From CAJXUU01 sp963975265 (GTDB taxonomy: Bacteria > Bacteroidota > Bacteroidia > Chitinophagales > Saprospiraceae), in assembly GCA_963975265.1 (NCBI GenBank), contig CAXBGT010000004.1, positions 1 to 64,000 of the forward strand: a DNA stretch of 64,000 bases, given 5' to 3'. The notes beneath the pieces are model-generated. The model saw only the letters and a program-made list of their open reading frames with translations. It searched no databases and was not told the origin of the DNA. The position numbers and the translations under genes were made by a program. Positions 46,134 through 56,036 of this stretch are shown one piece after another (position 1 is the stretch's first letter; each line of letters starts with the position of its first letter).

Positions 46134-46785
46134 CTCAATTTATTTCGATTGGCAATTTGATACAAATGACGATGAATTGTACATCGTTTAATGTTTAATG
46201 CGGGTGCTGCGATTCACTACAGTGGGGAGGAGGATTAAAAAAATAATTAATGAGGTAGTTTTGACATAATACTATGGCATTCACAAGAAAGTAAATTGAA
46301 CAAATATTTACATATCCTATAGTATTTATACCTGCATTTATCATAGGTGATTTTACTCTTTTTTTCCAAAAAAATTGATCAGTTATTTGCACTGTTGGAA
46401 TATGGCAATTGAAATGTGCGATTTCTATACAACAATGCATTATTCTATTATAGAAATAGTAATGACTTGCCAGAATTTATTAACCTGCATAACGCCAAAA
46501 AGAAATAAACCAATGACATTACCCACCATACTCACTTTGATGTAGCTTTCATTGCTATTATCATTTTTATTTTTAGAACTAAAAAGGTAAGCTTGATTCA
46601 TTTTTTGGATTCAGCTTACCTTTCCGTTTTACTTATTTCTGAAGGGGTGAAAACTCCTATCAAAACACTCTAATATGCGATATATGATCGCCAAATTTAA
46701 TCATCTCCTGTTATTCCAATTCGTTGATTGATCAAGATTCTGTGACTTGATCTCTAATGTTGAACTATATATCTGATTACAAGAT
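46134..46785. other. Intergenic region with a strong terminator
   Basis: An 81-residue frame at 46195-46440 and a 53-residue frame at 46440-46601 on the minus strand are open, but the second would start inside the terminator hairpin at 46583-46623 and neither resembles a known protein. They are not called. Apart from the terminator nothing is recognised. Confidence 0.5.
46583..46623. terminator. Strong terminator hairpin after the hydrolase gene
   Basis: The arms AAAGGTAAGCTTGATTCA and TGGATTCAGCTTACCTTT pair over about 18 bp with a few mismatches. On the minus strand it ends in TTTTT and lies about 160 bp after the hydrolase stop. Confidence 0.75.
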
Positions 46786-47727
46786 TTATAAAAAATTAAG
46801 GACAGGCTCTAAGCTTTCCGTGGGACTCTCCTCCATTGGAGTATGACCCGTATCATCCAATATGACTAATGTATCATTTGGTAAATCATCGCGGAATCTA
46901 TTAGCATTCTCCACCGGTATTAATAAATCCTCACCGCCCCAAAGAATAAGCGTTGGTTGCTGTATATTTTTGATATTATGATACGCACTGCTATCCCTTG
47001 AAATATTAAATCGATCAACAAAAGCTTGTCTATTCCCTTCCTTAAGAGTAAGATCAAAATACCTATCAATGATTAACTCCGTTACCTTTGATTTATCAAA
47101 ATAGACATTTTCGATACTTGATCTCACCAAAAACCTCGGTGTTATATAAGTAAGAATCTTACTCAGAACTGGAATTTCAGCTAACTTAAAAGCAATAGGA
47201 ACACTCTTGGATTCTTTGGGATATCCTGCCGCATCTATGAGAATCAACTTATTCACCATCTCTGGATGCAATAAGGTAAAATTCCATGCAATCTCTCCAC
47301 CTAAGGAATTGCCAGCTAGTACACATAGTTTGATCTTTTTTGCTTTCAAAAATTCACGAATGAATACAGTGTAATTAGCCATAGAATAGTTGCGATCGGG
47401 AAATGGTCCTGTCAAACCATATGCAGGAAGATCCATTCTGACCACTCGGTTCGTATTCTTCAAGCTATTAGTCCATTCATCAAATGTATGTAGACTTGAC
47501 CCTGTACCATGGATCAGTACAATCGGTATAGAATCTGTTTGATCTCCCTCGTCACGATAATGTACATTCATTTCATTCACTGAGATAAATGAGGAAGCTG
47601 AATTAGTATACTTAGCTTTTAACTCCTCCATTGGGATATCACTATGTCCAAAAAAGAGAATGACACCAATAATGATCAATGCAGTAAAAGCTAAAATAAT
47701 CTTTATCGCTTTAATTAGATATTTCAT
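46786..47727 (-). CDS. Membrane-anchored alpha/beta hydrolase
   Basis: The 313-residue protein has an N-terminal transmembrane anchor (about 8-27) and an alpha/beta hydrolase domain: oxyanion segment LIHGTGSSLHTF (71-82), nucleophile Ser141 in AGNSLGGE, Asp267 in GGEDLLIP and His295 in DTGHTPMEE. All three catalytic residues are present. The substrate is unknown. It lies 161 bp downstream of the GMC oxidoreductase gene in the same direction and ends ahead of a terminator, so the pair may form an operon acting on hydrophobic alcohols or esters. Confidence 0.9.
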   Translation of the reverse strand: MKYLIKAIKIILAFTALIIIGVILFFGHSDIPMEELKAKYTNSASSFISVNEMNVHYRDEGDQTDSIPIVLIHGTGSSLHTFDEWTNSLKNTNRVVRMDLPAYGLTGPFPDRNYSMANYTVFIREFLKAKKIKLCVLAGNSLGGEIAWNFTLLHPEMVNKLILIDAAGYPKESKSVPIAFKLAEIPVLSKILTYITPRFLVRSSIENVYFDKSKVTELIIDRYFDLTLKEGNRQAFVDRFNISRDSSAYHNIKNIQQPTLILWGGEDLLIPVENANRFRDDLPNDTLVILDDTGHTPMEESPTESLEPVLNFL

Positions 47728-47888
47728 TGCCTTTACTTCTTGTTCGCATTAAAATCTGATGAGTTTCAGTTAATCGATTCCCAATTAATATGTCAAAATT
47801 TGGCGTAATACCCAAAACATAGCACCCAGTACCATTTAAGTAAATAGTAAAAGCTTTTCCGGGTTTCGTAGTAAACACTGAGAATGGA

Positions 47889-49469
47889 TTACTTATAAAC
47901 ATTCTTATGTGGTATTTGATCCATTGCTCGCTCTGCAATTGCCGTAATGGATAATGATGGATTCACTCCTGGATTTGCAGAAATCATAGATCCATCTATA
48001 ATATAAAGACCCTGATAGCCAAAAACTCTATTGTCTCTATCTATTACTCCTTCATTAGGATTCTCAGCCATAACAGCCCCTCCCAAGATATGTGCAGTGG
48101 ACGGAATCCCTGCAATCGTTTCCAATGCAAATGACGTACTTACACCATTTATTGCCTTGCTATATTCGCTAACCAACTTGCCAGATTCTGGAATAAATGG
48201 AGTTGGTTTCTTACCTGTACTAACCGTTGAACTCATAAATCCAAAAATATTTCTTTTGAATTGCAGTGTGCTATCTAGCGTTTGCATAAATAGTAGCACC
48301 ACTGTCTTCTTTGCCCAACTATTTACAAAATAAGTTTTGAAATACTTGATAGGAGATGTGACCAAAGACACAAATACCATCGCCAATCGAAAGAACACAT
48401 TTTTGCCCGTGACATATGGGAAATGTATGAGTTTCCATGCATTAGATCCTTCAGAATATCTGCATATTTCTAGGTGGCTATTTTCATCCGTATCTAGAAT
48501 ACTGCCAATGGCTACACCCTTAGAAAAGTTTTTGTCTTTCTCTAGACTAGAGACACTCACTAGGGTTTCATTGTTGGTTCTTATGTCTTGCCCTAGCCTT
48601 TCTGAAAGGTTTGGTAGTGAGCCAGTCTTTAACTTGAGTAATAGACCGATAGTACCTAATACTCCACCTGAAAATATGACATTTTTACTTTTTATTTCCT
48701 TGCTTTTAGCAATAAATTTTGTACTCGTTTTGATGGACACTTCATAACCAACATCTCCACTTGTTGAGCTAATGGGGCGTACATCAAAGACTTCATTTTC
48801 GGCTAATATTTTCGCCCCGTATTTTTGTGCTAGATATAGGTAGTTTTTGTCCAGCGTGTTTTTAGCATTATTCCTACATCCTGTCATGCAGGCACCACAG
48901 TAATTACAGCCCGTACGGCTCGGTCCCATTCCATCAAAATAAGGATCTTCTGTAGTCACATTTTCTTCTCCGAAATATATGGCAACATTGGTGGCATCAA
49001 ATTTCTCTTCCATCCCCAAGTTTTGAGCAACCTTTTTTAACGCTAGATCTCCATCAAACATCTTAGGAGTTTTGGTCGCACCTAGCATTCTCAAAGCTTC
49101 TTGATAATAAGGTGCTAGTTCATTTTCCCAATCATGAAGATCACTCCAACTTCCAGTTTTGAAAAATGTAGATTTAGGAATGGGTAATGTATTCGCATAC
49201 ACTAGAGAACCTCCGCCTACTCCTGTCCCCGACAAAACTGCTACATGCCTGAAGACAGTTAGTTTCATGATTCCAAAAAAACGTAGACTAGGCAACCAAA
49301 GCCATTTTCTAAAATTCCAGTTGGTCTTTGGGAAGTCCTTAGCCTCAAACCACTTGCCTTTTTCGACGACTAAAACCTTGTACCCTTTTTCTGATAATCT
49401 CAACGCACTGACAGATCCCCCAAAACCACTTCCTACTATTATGTAATCGTAATCCATATTATACTTCAA
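47889..49469 (-). CDS. GMC-family oxidoreductase, cholesterol-oxidase-like
   Basis: The 526-residue FAD enzyme opens with DYDYIIVGSGFGGSVSALRLSEKGYKV and has the GMC segment GTGVGGGSLVYAN (81-93). The four-cysteine motif CNYCGACMTGC (Cys188, 191, 194, 198) followed by NNAKNTLDKNYL is characteristic of the bacterial cholesterol-oxidase-like branch. The C-terminus IIDGSMISANPGVNPSLSITAIAERAM carries the family His/Asn region in modified form. Start could be 49469 or 49457 (MDYDY). It probably oxidises a sterol- or terpenoid-like alcohol; the actual substrate is not known. Confidence 0.92.
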   Translation of the reverse strand: MKYNMDYDYIIVGSGFGGSVSALRLSEKGYKVLVVEKGKWFEAKDFPKTNWNFRKWLWLPSLRFFGIMKLTVFRHVAVLSGTGVGGGSLVYANTLPIPKSTFFKTGSWSDLHDWENELAPYYQEALRMLGATKTPKMFDGDLALKKVAQNLGMEEKFDATNVAIYFGEENVTTEDPYFDGMGPSRTGCNYCGACMTGCRNNAKNTLDKNYLYLAQKYGAKILAENEVFDVRPISSTSGDVGYEVSIKTSTKFIAKSKEIKSKNVIFSGGVLGTIGLLLKLKTGSLPNLSERLGQDIRTNNETLVSVSSLEKDKNFSKGVAIGSILDTDENSHLEICRYSEGSNAWKLIHFPYVTGKNVFFRLAMVFVSLVTSPIKYFKTYFVNSWAKKTVVLLFMQTLDSTLQFKRNIFGFMSSTVSTGKKPTPFIPESGKLVSEYSKAINGVSTSFALETIAGIPSTAHILGGAVMAENPNEGVIDRDNRVFGYQGLYIIDGSMISANPGVNPSLSITAIAERAMDQIPHKNVYK

Positions 49470-49858
49470 TATTTCTCCAGAGCTTTATTTATATTTCTGT
49501 AAATATAAAAGTATTCATGACTTTAGTTGCGTGGGTATCAATCTGGATGAGTTTCATGTCATTTGGAGGATGTCATGTCGCCAAGTGCTTTGGGTTGACT
49601 GTAGAACGCTGATAGGGAAATGATCATGAATGGAAATCGTAGAATAATATTTTAAAAAAGCATCACAATTCTACAAATTTTGACAAATGTAAAACTATGG
49701 GTTAGCTGGTGGTTACTTAAATACAAGTAAACATTAAACAAAAGAATTGGAAATCATCTAAAAAGATATTAAATCGAATATTCAAGGATAATTTAGAATG
49801 TAGCTCAGAAATGATTGGCGAAGATATAATAAAAGCACTTTGCAAATGTATACTTTAG
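49470..49858. other. Intergenic region, nothing recognised
   Basis: Upstream of the GMC gene. Short open stretches on both strands around 49520-49610 have no recognisable similarity. No terminator or repeat was seen. Confidence 0.45.
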
Positions 49859-50188
49859 CACCTACCTTTAAATCAATTTATAGCAGTTGATAAATATTTT
49901 AAATCAAAAGAAAAATCATCTCTTCTTTATGAAGGCTTCACATTTGCGGCATTTGGAATTTTAATTGGTATTGAAAATTATTCTAAGGAAAGACTGAGTA
50001 CAATACAGCAAGTTATTGAATACTTCTCAAAGAAGTCGGATAAAGTCATCATTCCGTCTTTGATGTTAAAAGTAGGTATCGACTATTTGCACAATGGAAA
50101 CGATGAAGCACTATAAAATTTATCTAAAGAAGAGCGACAGGTGATTGATAGTCAAGTGATACAAAGGAGACAACATCTTAAGAAATGA
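49859..50188 (+). pseudogene. Possible gene remnant, unrecognised helical protein
   Basis: A plus-strand frame without a start codon reads as a coherent helical protein (YEGFTFAAFGILIGIENYS, KKSDKVIIPSLMLKVGIDYL), is interrupted by one TAA at 50114-50116, and continues in the same frame (NLSKEERQVIDSQVIQRRQH) to TGA at 50186-50188. A TAG stands directly before it. This pattern suggests the tail of a decayed gene with a nonsense mutation. The family is not recognised. Confidence 0.4.
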
Positions 50189-50296
50189 ATGCTAAAGAGT
50201 TATTTTTTCAACATTAATGAAATTGTAATCATAACTCTACATAATTTACTTTAATGGCATATAATTTCTTCTCCATTGAATTAGAAACATCCTCCA

Positions 50297-53200
50297 TCAA
50301 TACACTACGGCTAAATCTCCAAACAAAACTTTAGTCTCCCCTTTGCCAGTAACAACTTCTAACCTATAAACAAAAACATTAGGTGCCACTTTCTTACCAT
50401 TCATTTCTCCATTCCAAGAAATGAAATTTTGCAAATCTGTTTGTTTTTGAGAAAATACAATATTCCCCCAACGATCAAATATTAGCATGGACTTTATAAA
50501 TAGTTCTTCATCATTTGTGGCAATTAAAAATTCATCGTTTACTCCATCGCCATTAGGGCTGAAGATATTAGGAATGTAGATTCCAGTGTCTCCTTCTTCC
50601 ACAATAATCTTAGCTTCCACTACAGTTTCACAACCGTCCGTATCAGTTATCACTACTTCAATAGTTTCTGATTCAAAAGCGTAAATCAATACTTCTATAC
50701 ATTGGCCATATTCATTCGTTAGTGTACAATCGAATGAATTGATTATTGACCAATCCACAGTAAAATCTGACAACAATGGGTCATCAATCAGGTTTATGGT
50801 TAAACTAACTTCTTCTCCTTCAATGACAGTAAAATCTATATCCGACAATTCAAAATGATGGTCTTGCTTTTCATGCAATATTACTGTCTCAATGCTGATG
50901 ACACAGGTTTCATTTATAGCGTAAGAAAGCTGATAAGTACCTGGTTCAAGATCCGTTATTTCGTTTTGAATATTTGGAATTGCTGGGTTACCATTAAGAA
51001 AATAAGGGTAATCATAGATGTTATCTCCATTAATAATGATTGTACTCAACAAATTTTCACAATCATAAGGCAGTGTTTCTATATCAATTTCAATAAGCGG
51101 AATATCCTCAATAGTGTATATCCCAGATTCAGAACATCCATTATTATCCATTATTGTTACACTGTAATCTCCTGGGCTTAAATTCCCAATTGAGTCCCCT
51201 ATCATTGTATTACTCCAGTTAAAGTCGAAAGGTCCTTCTCCTCCGTTTGGAGTGACGATAATTGAACCATCATTCTTATCAATACAAGATATGTCATAAG
51301 CTTGGCCATCTATGATAATAACACTTGGGCTATTAATAATGAACCATTCGGATATGATTTCTTCCCCTAGTCCATTAGTAATCGTAGCTTGATGTTCTCC
51401 ATTACAAAGTGAGGTAGCATTTGTTCCAAACTGGCCATTTGACCACGTAATTGTGTAAGGTTCTGAACCACCTTCGACCGTCAGATCGATTTGACCTTCG
51501 CAGTCTCCGTAACACAAATTATTAGCGATTAATCCAATTACTGACATCGGGTCATTTGAAAGTTCTATTGTAATTGTTTGCGTACAAGCATTGGCATCTA
51601 CAACAGTTGCTGTAAAAGTACCAACTCCCAAATTATCAATCATAATGCCAGTTAACCCATTATCCCAAGTTACATCATAAGGAAGTGTTCCTCCAGATAT
51701 TTCTAATGTTATTGATCCATCATCATTTAAAGAGCTAGGGTCTATTATAGATGTAGTGATGATTTCTATTTCAAGAATATCATCTATCAAGTAAGTCTTT
51801 GAATTTGTGCAGAAGTTCATATCAGTTATGGTTACTGAATAAGCATCTCCAGGTAAAATATTTACTTGTGGATTCGTTTCTCCAGTGGACCATAAAAAAG
51901 TGTATTCTGGTGTGCCACCACTGCCTTGTACCTCTATACTTCCAATACCATCGTAGCACAAAGGCAGCGTTATAATGTCCTCAATTTGTAGTGAATCTGG
52001 TTCAAATATGGAATACAAATAGCTAGAAGAACAATCATTTGCATCTACAACTGTCACAAAATAATCTCCAACTGGTAAATCATCAATATCAGTTGATGTC
52101 TCGGCATTATTCCACAAAATTTCATAGGGTTGGTTGCCTCCACTAATATCCAAACTGATTGAGCCTTCACTGTCTCCATAGCACAAATTGTGAGCTATCG
52201 TTTCGGTCACTTCAACATCACTGCTTTCTGACAAAATAAAAGTATCCAGTTTGACACAATCATTATCATCTGATATAGTTAAAAAATAGGTGCCAGATGG
52301 CAGTTCATTTATTTGATTTAAAGTATCTCCATTGCTCCATTCATAAGTAAATGGAAATGCTCCTGTAACTGGTGAAATACTGATTAATCCATCTGCAGCT
52401 CCATTGCATCCGGGTTCTGATAATATAGATTGGTAGGTGATTTCTTCTCCTTCTAAAATGATAAAACTATCCAAATACACACATCCAAAACTATCCACAA
52501 GAGAATAATTGTATTCGCCTACGGTTAGATTGTATCTGTCTTCATCAGTTGAACCGTCACTCCAATTAATAGAGTAAATGGTGCTCGCATTTTGGACTGT
52601 AAGTTCGATACTGCCCTGTTCTTCTTCATAACAAGTATTGTCTTCAACAATAGCGTCTATGTAAATTTCTGACTCAACCAAGATGTCAAAGCTCTCAATC
52701 CAAGAGCATCCTGCACCATCAATAATTGTAACCTCATAAAACCCAGAAGATAAGTTGACGATGTTACCCACTTCTACTCCATTTGACCATAAGATGTCAT
52801 AGGGCAATTCACCTCCTGATACTTCCAAATTGATTGAACCATTGGCCTCTCCAGCACATGTAATATCGTTTATTGTTTCAATGACATCAAGCCCTGTTAT
52901 TTCATTGACCATTATCGAGTCGATAACCGAACAACCAAAACTATCTGTAACAGTTACAAAATACAATCCAGCATTCAAATTATCTACATCTTCAGATATT
53001 GAATCATTACTCCATAGAATTTCAAAAGATGAACTACCATTGCTTATGGTAAGATCGATAGCTCCATTGTCTTCCCCACCACAATCTGTGGGAGTGGTCT
53101 CAAACTCCAAGGCAATCAATGGAAACAAACCAATAATAAAAGTATCTGTAACCGTGCATCCAAGTGAGTCTAATACTTCAACAGAATATGTCCCAGCACT

Positions 53201-55024
53201 AATATTAAACAAAGTATCTTGATTACTTCCAGTACTCCAGTAATTTGTATAGGGCGCGGTGCCACCAGAGATCGCAAGTGAAATACTTTCTGCAAAACCG
53301 TTCGCACATATTGTATCTCTATAATCTGAAGTAATAGTCATCGGAGGTGGGCTTTCAATAGTAAATTCCATTTCTCCATAACATCCATTTTCGTCGATTA
53401 CGGTTACAGAGTATGTACCGCTACCCAAGTTCGAAAGATCTTCTACTTCTTTTCCATTGCTCCAACTATAGGTTACTGGAGTATTCGCATTACTGATTTC
53501 GAGATCGATACTCCCATCAGTAGAGTCATGACATAGGGCATCTAAAACCTCACCATTTACCTGGAGGACATCAACGTCTACATATACATATATTGGCACA
53601 GAAGCAATGCAACTATTTCCCATGCTAGCTATAATTTGATATTCTCCTGGAATTCCAGAAGGAATCAGATATGAAGTTGAGTTTTCATCAGAAATTGGAT
53701 TCCCATCTACATACCATTGATAGGAATATCCTGGAATATCTATAGTTGAAATAGTAACACCACTTACGCAATCTCCTGACAGTTCAGCTGCGATAGATGG
53801 AGGTTCTTCTAGGATAAATGTTTCAGTGCCAAAACATCCATTTCCATCTGTAACTGTCACTGTGTATGTTCCCGAAAGTACATCTACAAGATCTTCAGTC
53901 ATTGATCCATTGCTCCATTCAAAATCAAACGGCTCATTTGAGCTATTCATAGAAATATCGATCGATCCATCACTATCAATTAGACATGGGGTCTCAGAAA
54001 TGTCTCCTTCAATTTCTATTATATCAGGTTCAATTTGAATATTAATTGGATTCGAAACTCTACATGCACCATTTTCTAAGTAAGTTACTTGATATGCACC
54101 TTCAGCTGAAGCATCGATTATTAGATAAGGGTTGGATGTGGCACCAGGTATAGCCACTCCATCGAGATACCATTGAAATTGAGTACCTGTAGAAATAGGC
54201 AGCTCTACCGAAACACCATCTATACAATTCCCTGAAAAAATCAAGTCTTGAGGAGTATAAGGGACAATATAATTTCCCGTAATATGAATGTCATCAATAA
54301 AATGATAATTTGGCCAGGGGACAGAACAGCTTACTCCAAATGCTATGGCAGCAGCATTCATTGGAGCGACAAAAACCGTTTCTACATACAGCCAGCTATC
54401 ATTTTCTGTTCCTAACACAGGGACTTCAGTTATTACACCCCACTCTTCAAAATCATCAAAACAAAATTCAATACCACTTTCTGGGAAGTTAGAACAGTCT
54501 CCAGTTCCGTAGAGAACAATAGTTATATCTAAGTCAGAAGTAACACCCCCATTCAGCGCATTGAAACCAATAAAAAAACTCAATTCATAGAGTTCACCCT
54601 CAATCATCGAGTTATCCAAACATGTGCCTATTTGTTCCCGAGAATTAAATCCAATAGCACCAACTCCAGAGGGAATTGGAAGGGGAACCATTATCCCTCC
54701 TGGATTTCCTAAATAATCACACATATTGTAATAATCTGAAGTGGCGGCACTCGCAGGAAGCCAACCATCTTCCAAACACCAATCATCTCCTGGACCTTGA
54801 AAATGTGTATCTGGACAGCATGAAATATCTTCAAAATCAGCAATAACTTCGTCGTAAATTATCTCTCCGCAAAAACAATCTTCTAAATCCAGAAGATCAA
54901 TCAATCCATCGCCATCATCATCAATCCCGTTTGTACAATTCTCTTGTGCATATCCTATTGTTGCTATAAACATCAAGGATAAAAGGATGAAAAGACGGTA
55001 CAGTTTTTCGTTCAAAAATATCAT
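50297..55024 (-). CDS. Giant T9SS-secreted adhesin with SprB-like repeats and gliding-motility C-terminal domain
   Basis: The 1575-residue protein has a signal peptide (about 1-26), the calcium-binding-like motif ENCTNGIDDDGDGLIDLLDLEDC, a ligand-binding-like N-terminal domain (about 60-250) and two Ig-like regions. About twelve SprB-like repeats of 70-90 residues follow (about 340-1300), each ending in the pattern L-x-x-G-x-Y-x-V-T-V-x-D-x-x-G-C. The C-terminus (SPNGDGVNDEF...FDRWGNIVF...GDLAVVY) is the T9SS type-B sorting domain. The protein would be exported by T9SS to the cell surface, like the gliding adhesin SprB of Flavobacterium johnsoniae. It stands alone, with decayed relatives directly upstream. 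Confidence 0.93.
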   Translation of the reverse strand: MIFLNEKLYRLFILLSLMFIATIGYAQENCTNGIDDDGDGLIDLLDLEDCFCGEIIYDEVIADFEDISCCPDTHFQGPGDDWCLEDGWLPASAATSDYYNMCDYLGNPGGIMVPLPIPSGVGAIGFNSREQIGTCLDNSMIEGELYELSFFIGFNALNGGVTSDLDITIVLYGTGDCSNFPESGIEFCFDDFEEWGVITEVPVLGTENDSWLYVETVFVAPMNAAAIAFGVSCSVPWPNYHFIDDIHITGNYIVPYTPQDLIFSGNCIDGVSVELPISTGTQFQWYLDGVAIPGATSNPYLIIDASAEGAYQVTYLENGACRVSNPINIQIEPDIIEIEGDISETPCLIDSDGSIDISMNSSNEPFDFEWSNGSMTEDLVDVLSGTYTVTVTDGNGCFGTETFILEEPPSIAAELSGDCVSGVTISTIDIPGYSYQWYVDGNPISDENSTSYLIPSGIPGEYQIIASMGNSCIASVPIYVYVDVDVLQVNGEVLDALCHDSTDGSIDLEISNANTPVTYSWSNGKEVEDLSNLGSGTYSVTVIDENGCYGEMEFTIESPPPMTITSDYRDTICANGFAESISLAISGGTAPYTNYWSTGSNQDTLFNISAGTYSVEVLDSLGCTVTDTFIIGLFPLIALEFETTPTDCGGEDNGAIDLTISNGSSSFEILWSNDSISEDVDNLNAGLYFVTVTDSFGCSVIDSIMVNEITGLDVIETINDITCAGEANGSINLEVSGGELPYDILWSNGVEVGNIVNLSSGFYEVTIIDGAGCSWIESFDILVESEIYIDAIVEDNTCYEEEQGSIELTVQNASTIYSINWSDGSTDEDRYNLTVGEYNYSLVDSFGCVYLDSFIILEGEEITYQSILSEPGCNGAADGLISISPVTGAFPFTYEWSNGDTLNQINELPSGTYFLTISDDNDCVKLDTFILSESSDVEVTETIAHNLCYGDSEGSISLDISGGNQPYEILWNNAETSTDIDDLPVGDYFVTVVDANDCSSSYLYSIFEPDSLQIEDIITLPLCYDGIGSIEVQGSGGTPEYTFLWSTGETNPQVNILPGDAYSVTITDMNFCTNSKTYLIDDILEIEIITTSIIDPSSLNDDGSITLEISGGTLPYDVTWDNGLTGIMIDNLGVGTFTATVVDANACTQTITIELSNDPMSVIGLIANNLCYGDCEGQIDLTVEGGSEPYTITWSNGQFGTNATSLCNGEHQATITNGLGEEIISEWFIINSPSVIIIDGQAYDISCIDKNDGSIIVTPNGGEGPFDFNWSNTMIGDSIGNLSPGDYSVTIMDNNGCSESGIYTIEDIPLIEIDIETLPYDCENLLSTIIINGDNIYDYPYFLNGNPAIPNIQNEITDLEPGTYQLSYAINETCVISIETVILHEKQDHHFELSDIDFTVIEGEEVSLTINLIDDPLLSDFTVDWSIINSFDCTLTNEYGQCIEVLIYAFESETIEVVITDTDGCETVVEAKIIVEEGDTGIYIPNIFSPNGDGVNDEFLIATNDEELFIKSMLIFDRWGNIVFSQKQTDLQNFISWNGEMNGKKVAPNVFVYRLEVVTGKGETKVLFGDLAVVY

Positions 55025-55175
55025 TGAACAGGCGTGTTTTATGTTTAATAGATTTCAAGATATAACAAATCAGAAATAATTAATATTGTATCTTGTTATA
55101 AAATGTTGAAAATCAATATTTAATATAATACCAATTGACGAAAAAGAGCAGTTGATGGGCAAAGGAATAGTATGC

Positions 55176-55240
55176 CTATACCAAAGCTCCAAACAGTACT
55201 ATGGTCTTCCCTCTACCTGTCAGAACTTCTGACAAACGAC
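55176..55240 (-). pseudogene. Fragment of a T9SS type-B C-terminal domain
   Basis: On the minus strand the frame SEVLTGRGKTIVLFGALV ending in TAG parallels the last residues of the adjacent adhesin (RLEVVTGKGETKVLFGDLAVVY). It has no coding sequence ahead of it, so it is the decayed tail of a duplicated adhesin gene. Confidence 0.65.
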
Positions 55241-55261
55241 TACTTCATTGTTCTAATTAAA

Positions 55262-55726
55262 TTATCTAATAACTGCAACATCACCAAAAATAGAAATAGC
55301 CACACCTTCTTGATTGGTATAAGATATGGAAAACACATATACTCCGCTTTCAACAAATGATCCATTCAAAGTACCATCCCATCTTTTAGATTGATCGTCA
55401 GGTGCAAACTCTTTCTCATCAAAAACAAGAGCACCCCAGCGATCGTAAATCGCAAATCTATTGACTATAGATATAACATCAAATGTTTCTATCCCAAATG
55501 TACTGTTCGATGGATTAAATACATTGGCTAATATGACAAGAACTTCATTATTGATAACGGTCAACAATAAATCATCGGCTACGATGCAACCATCATCATC
55601 TGTAATGATCAATTGTATGTTAGTCTCACCATCTGGCGAGATAATTAAAGTATCAAAAGTAGGAGTTTCAATATTTGCTTGATTAGCAAACCACTTAGTA
55701 GTTTCATAAGACCTGAGATAGGTCAA
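55262..55726 (-). pseudogene. Truncated T9SS type-B protein, C-terminal domain only
   Basis: The 154-residue frame contains the end of an Ig-like region and a complete gliding-motility-associated sorting domain (NVFNPSNSTFGIE, FAIYDRWGALVFDEKEF, WDGTLNGSFVESGVYVFSISY, GDVAVIR). The frame begins at TTG with a TGA two codons upstream and there is no signal peptide, so the front of the gene is gone. The sorting domain is intact but cannot be exported without a signal peptide. It is a remnant of a second adhesin. Confidence 0.8.
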
Positions 55727-56036
55727 ACATCACCTCCCAGGATACATGTACGTGTGACCTCTCTGAGGCCACCTTCTTATTTGACATTATCTCTTTATGT
55801 AGTTTAATTGCGCCGCGATTAATAATCAAATAGAAAATATCAGTGTCTTGTAGGCTTTTTTATTATCATTGGAACACACAGAAGAGTTACTTTTTGCACC
55901 TTTCCCTTCACAAGCCCTTCCATTGTGGACTTACTCCTGATCTATGTTACTCAAGTTACATAGCTATGTAATCCAAGTTACACAGCAATCCCCAAAGTCA
56001 ATCAATCTTTGCACTAGATTTAAAATAAGAATTGAC
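55727..56036. promoter_or_regulatory. Control region of the RND efflux operon
   Basis: Apart from the palindrome described next, AATCTTTG at 56004-56011 matches the Bacteroidota -7 element TAnnTTTG in seven of eight positions, about 25 bp before the TolC start. No good -33 TTTG is present, which fits a promoter that needs an activator. Confidence 0.4.
55956..55982. promoter_or_regulatory. Perfect 16-bp palindrome and direct repeat, putative operator of the efflux operon
   Basis: TTACATAGCTATGTAA (55956-55971) is a perfect palindrome. The half site CAAGTTACA occurs at 55952-55960 and again at 55974-55982, 22 bp apart, about two helix turns. The sites lie just upstream of the putative -7 element, where an activator or repressor of the efflux operon would bind. 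Confidence 0.6.

Noticed and set aside
46195..46440. 81-codon minus-strand frame
   Set aside because: Cys/His/Ile-rich chance composition, no similarity and no operon context.
46440..46601. 53-codon minus-strand frame with a hydrophobic middle
   Set aside because: Its ATG would lie inside the terminator hairpin of the hydrolase transcript, and no family is recognised.
47711..47938. 75-codon minus-strand frame between the GMC and hydrolase genes
   Set aside because: It overlaps both neighbours in another frame and has no recognisable features.
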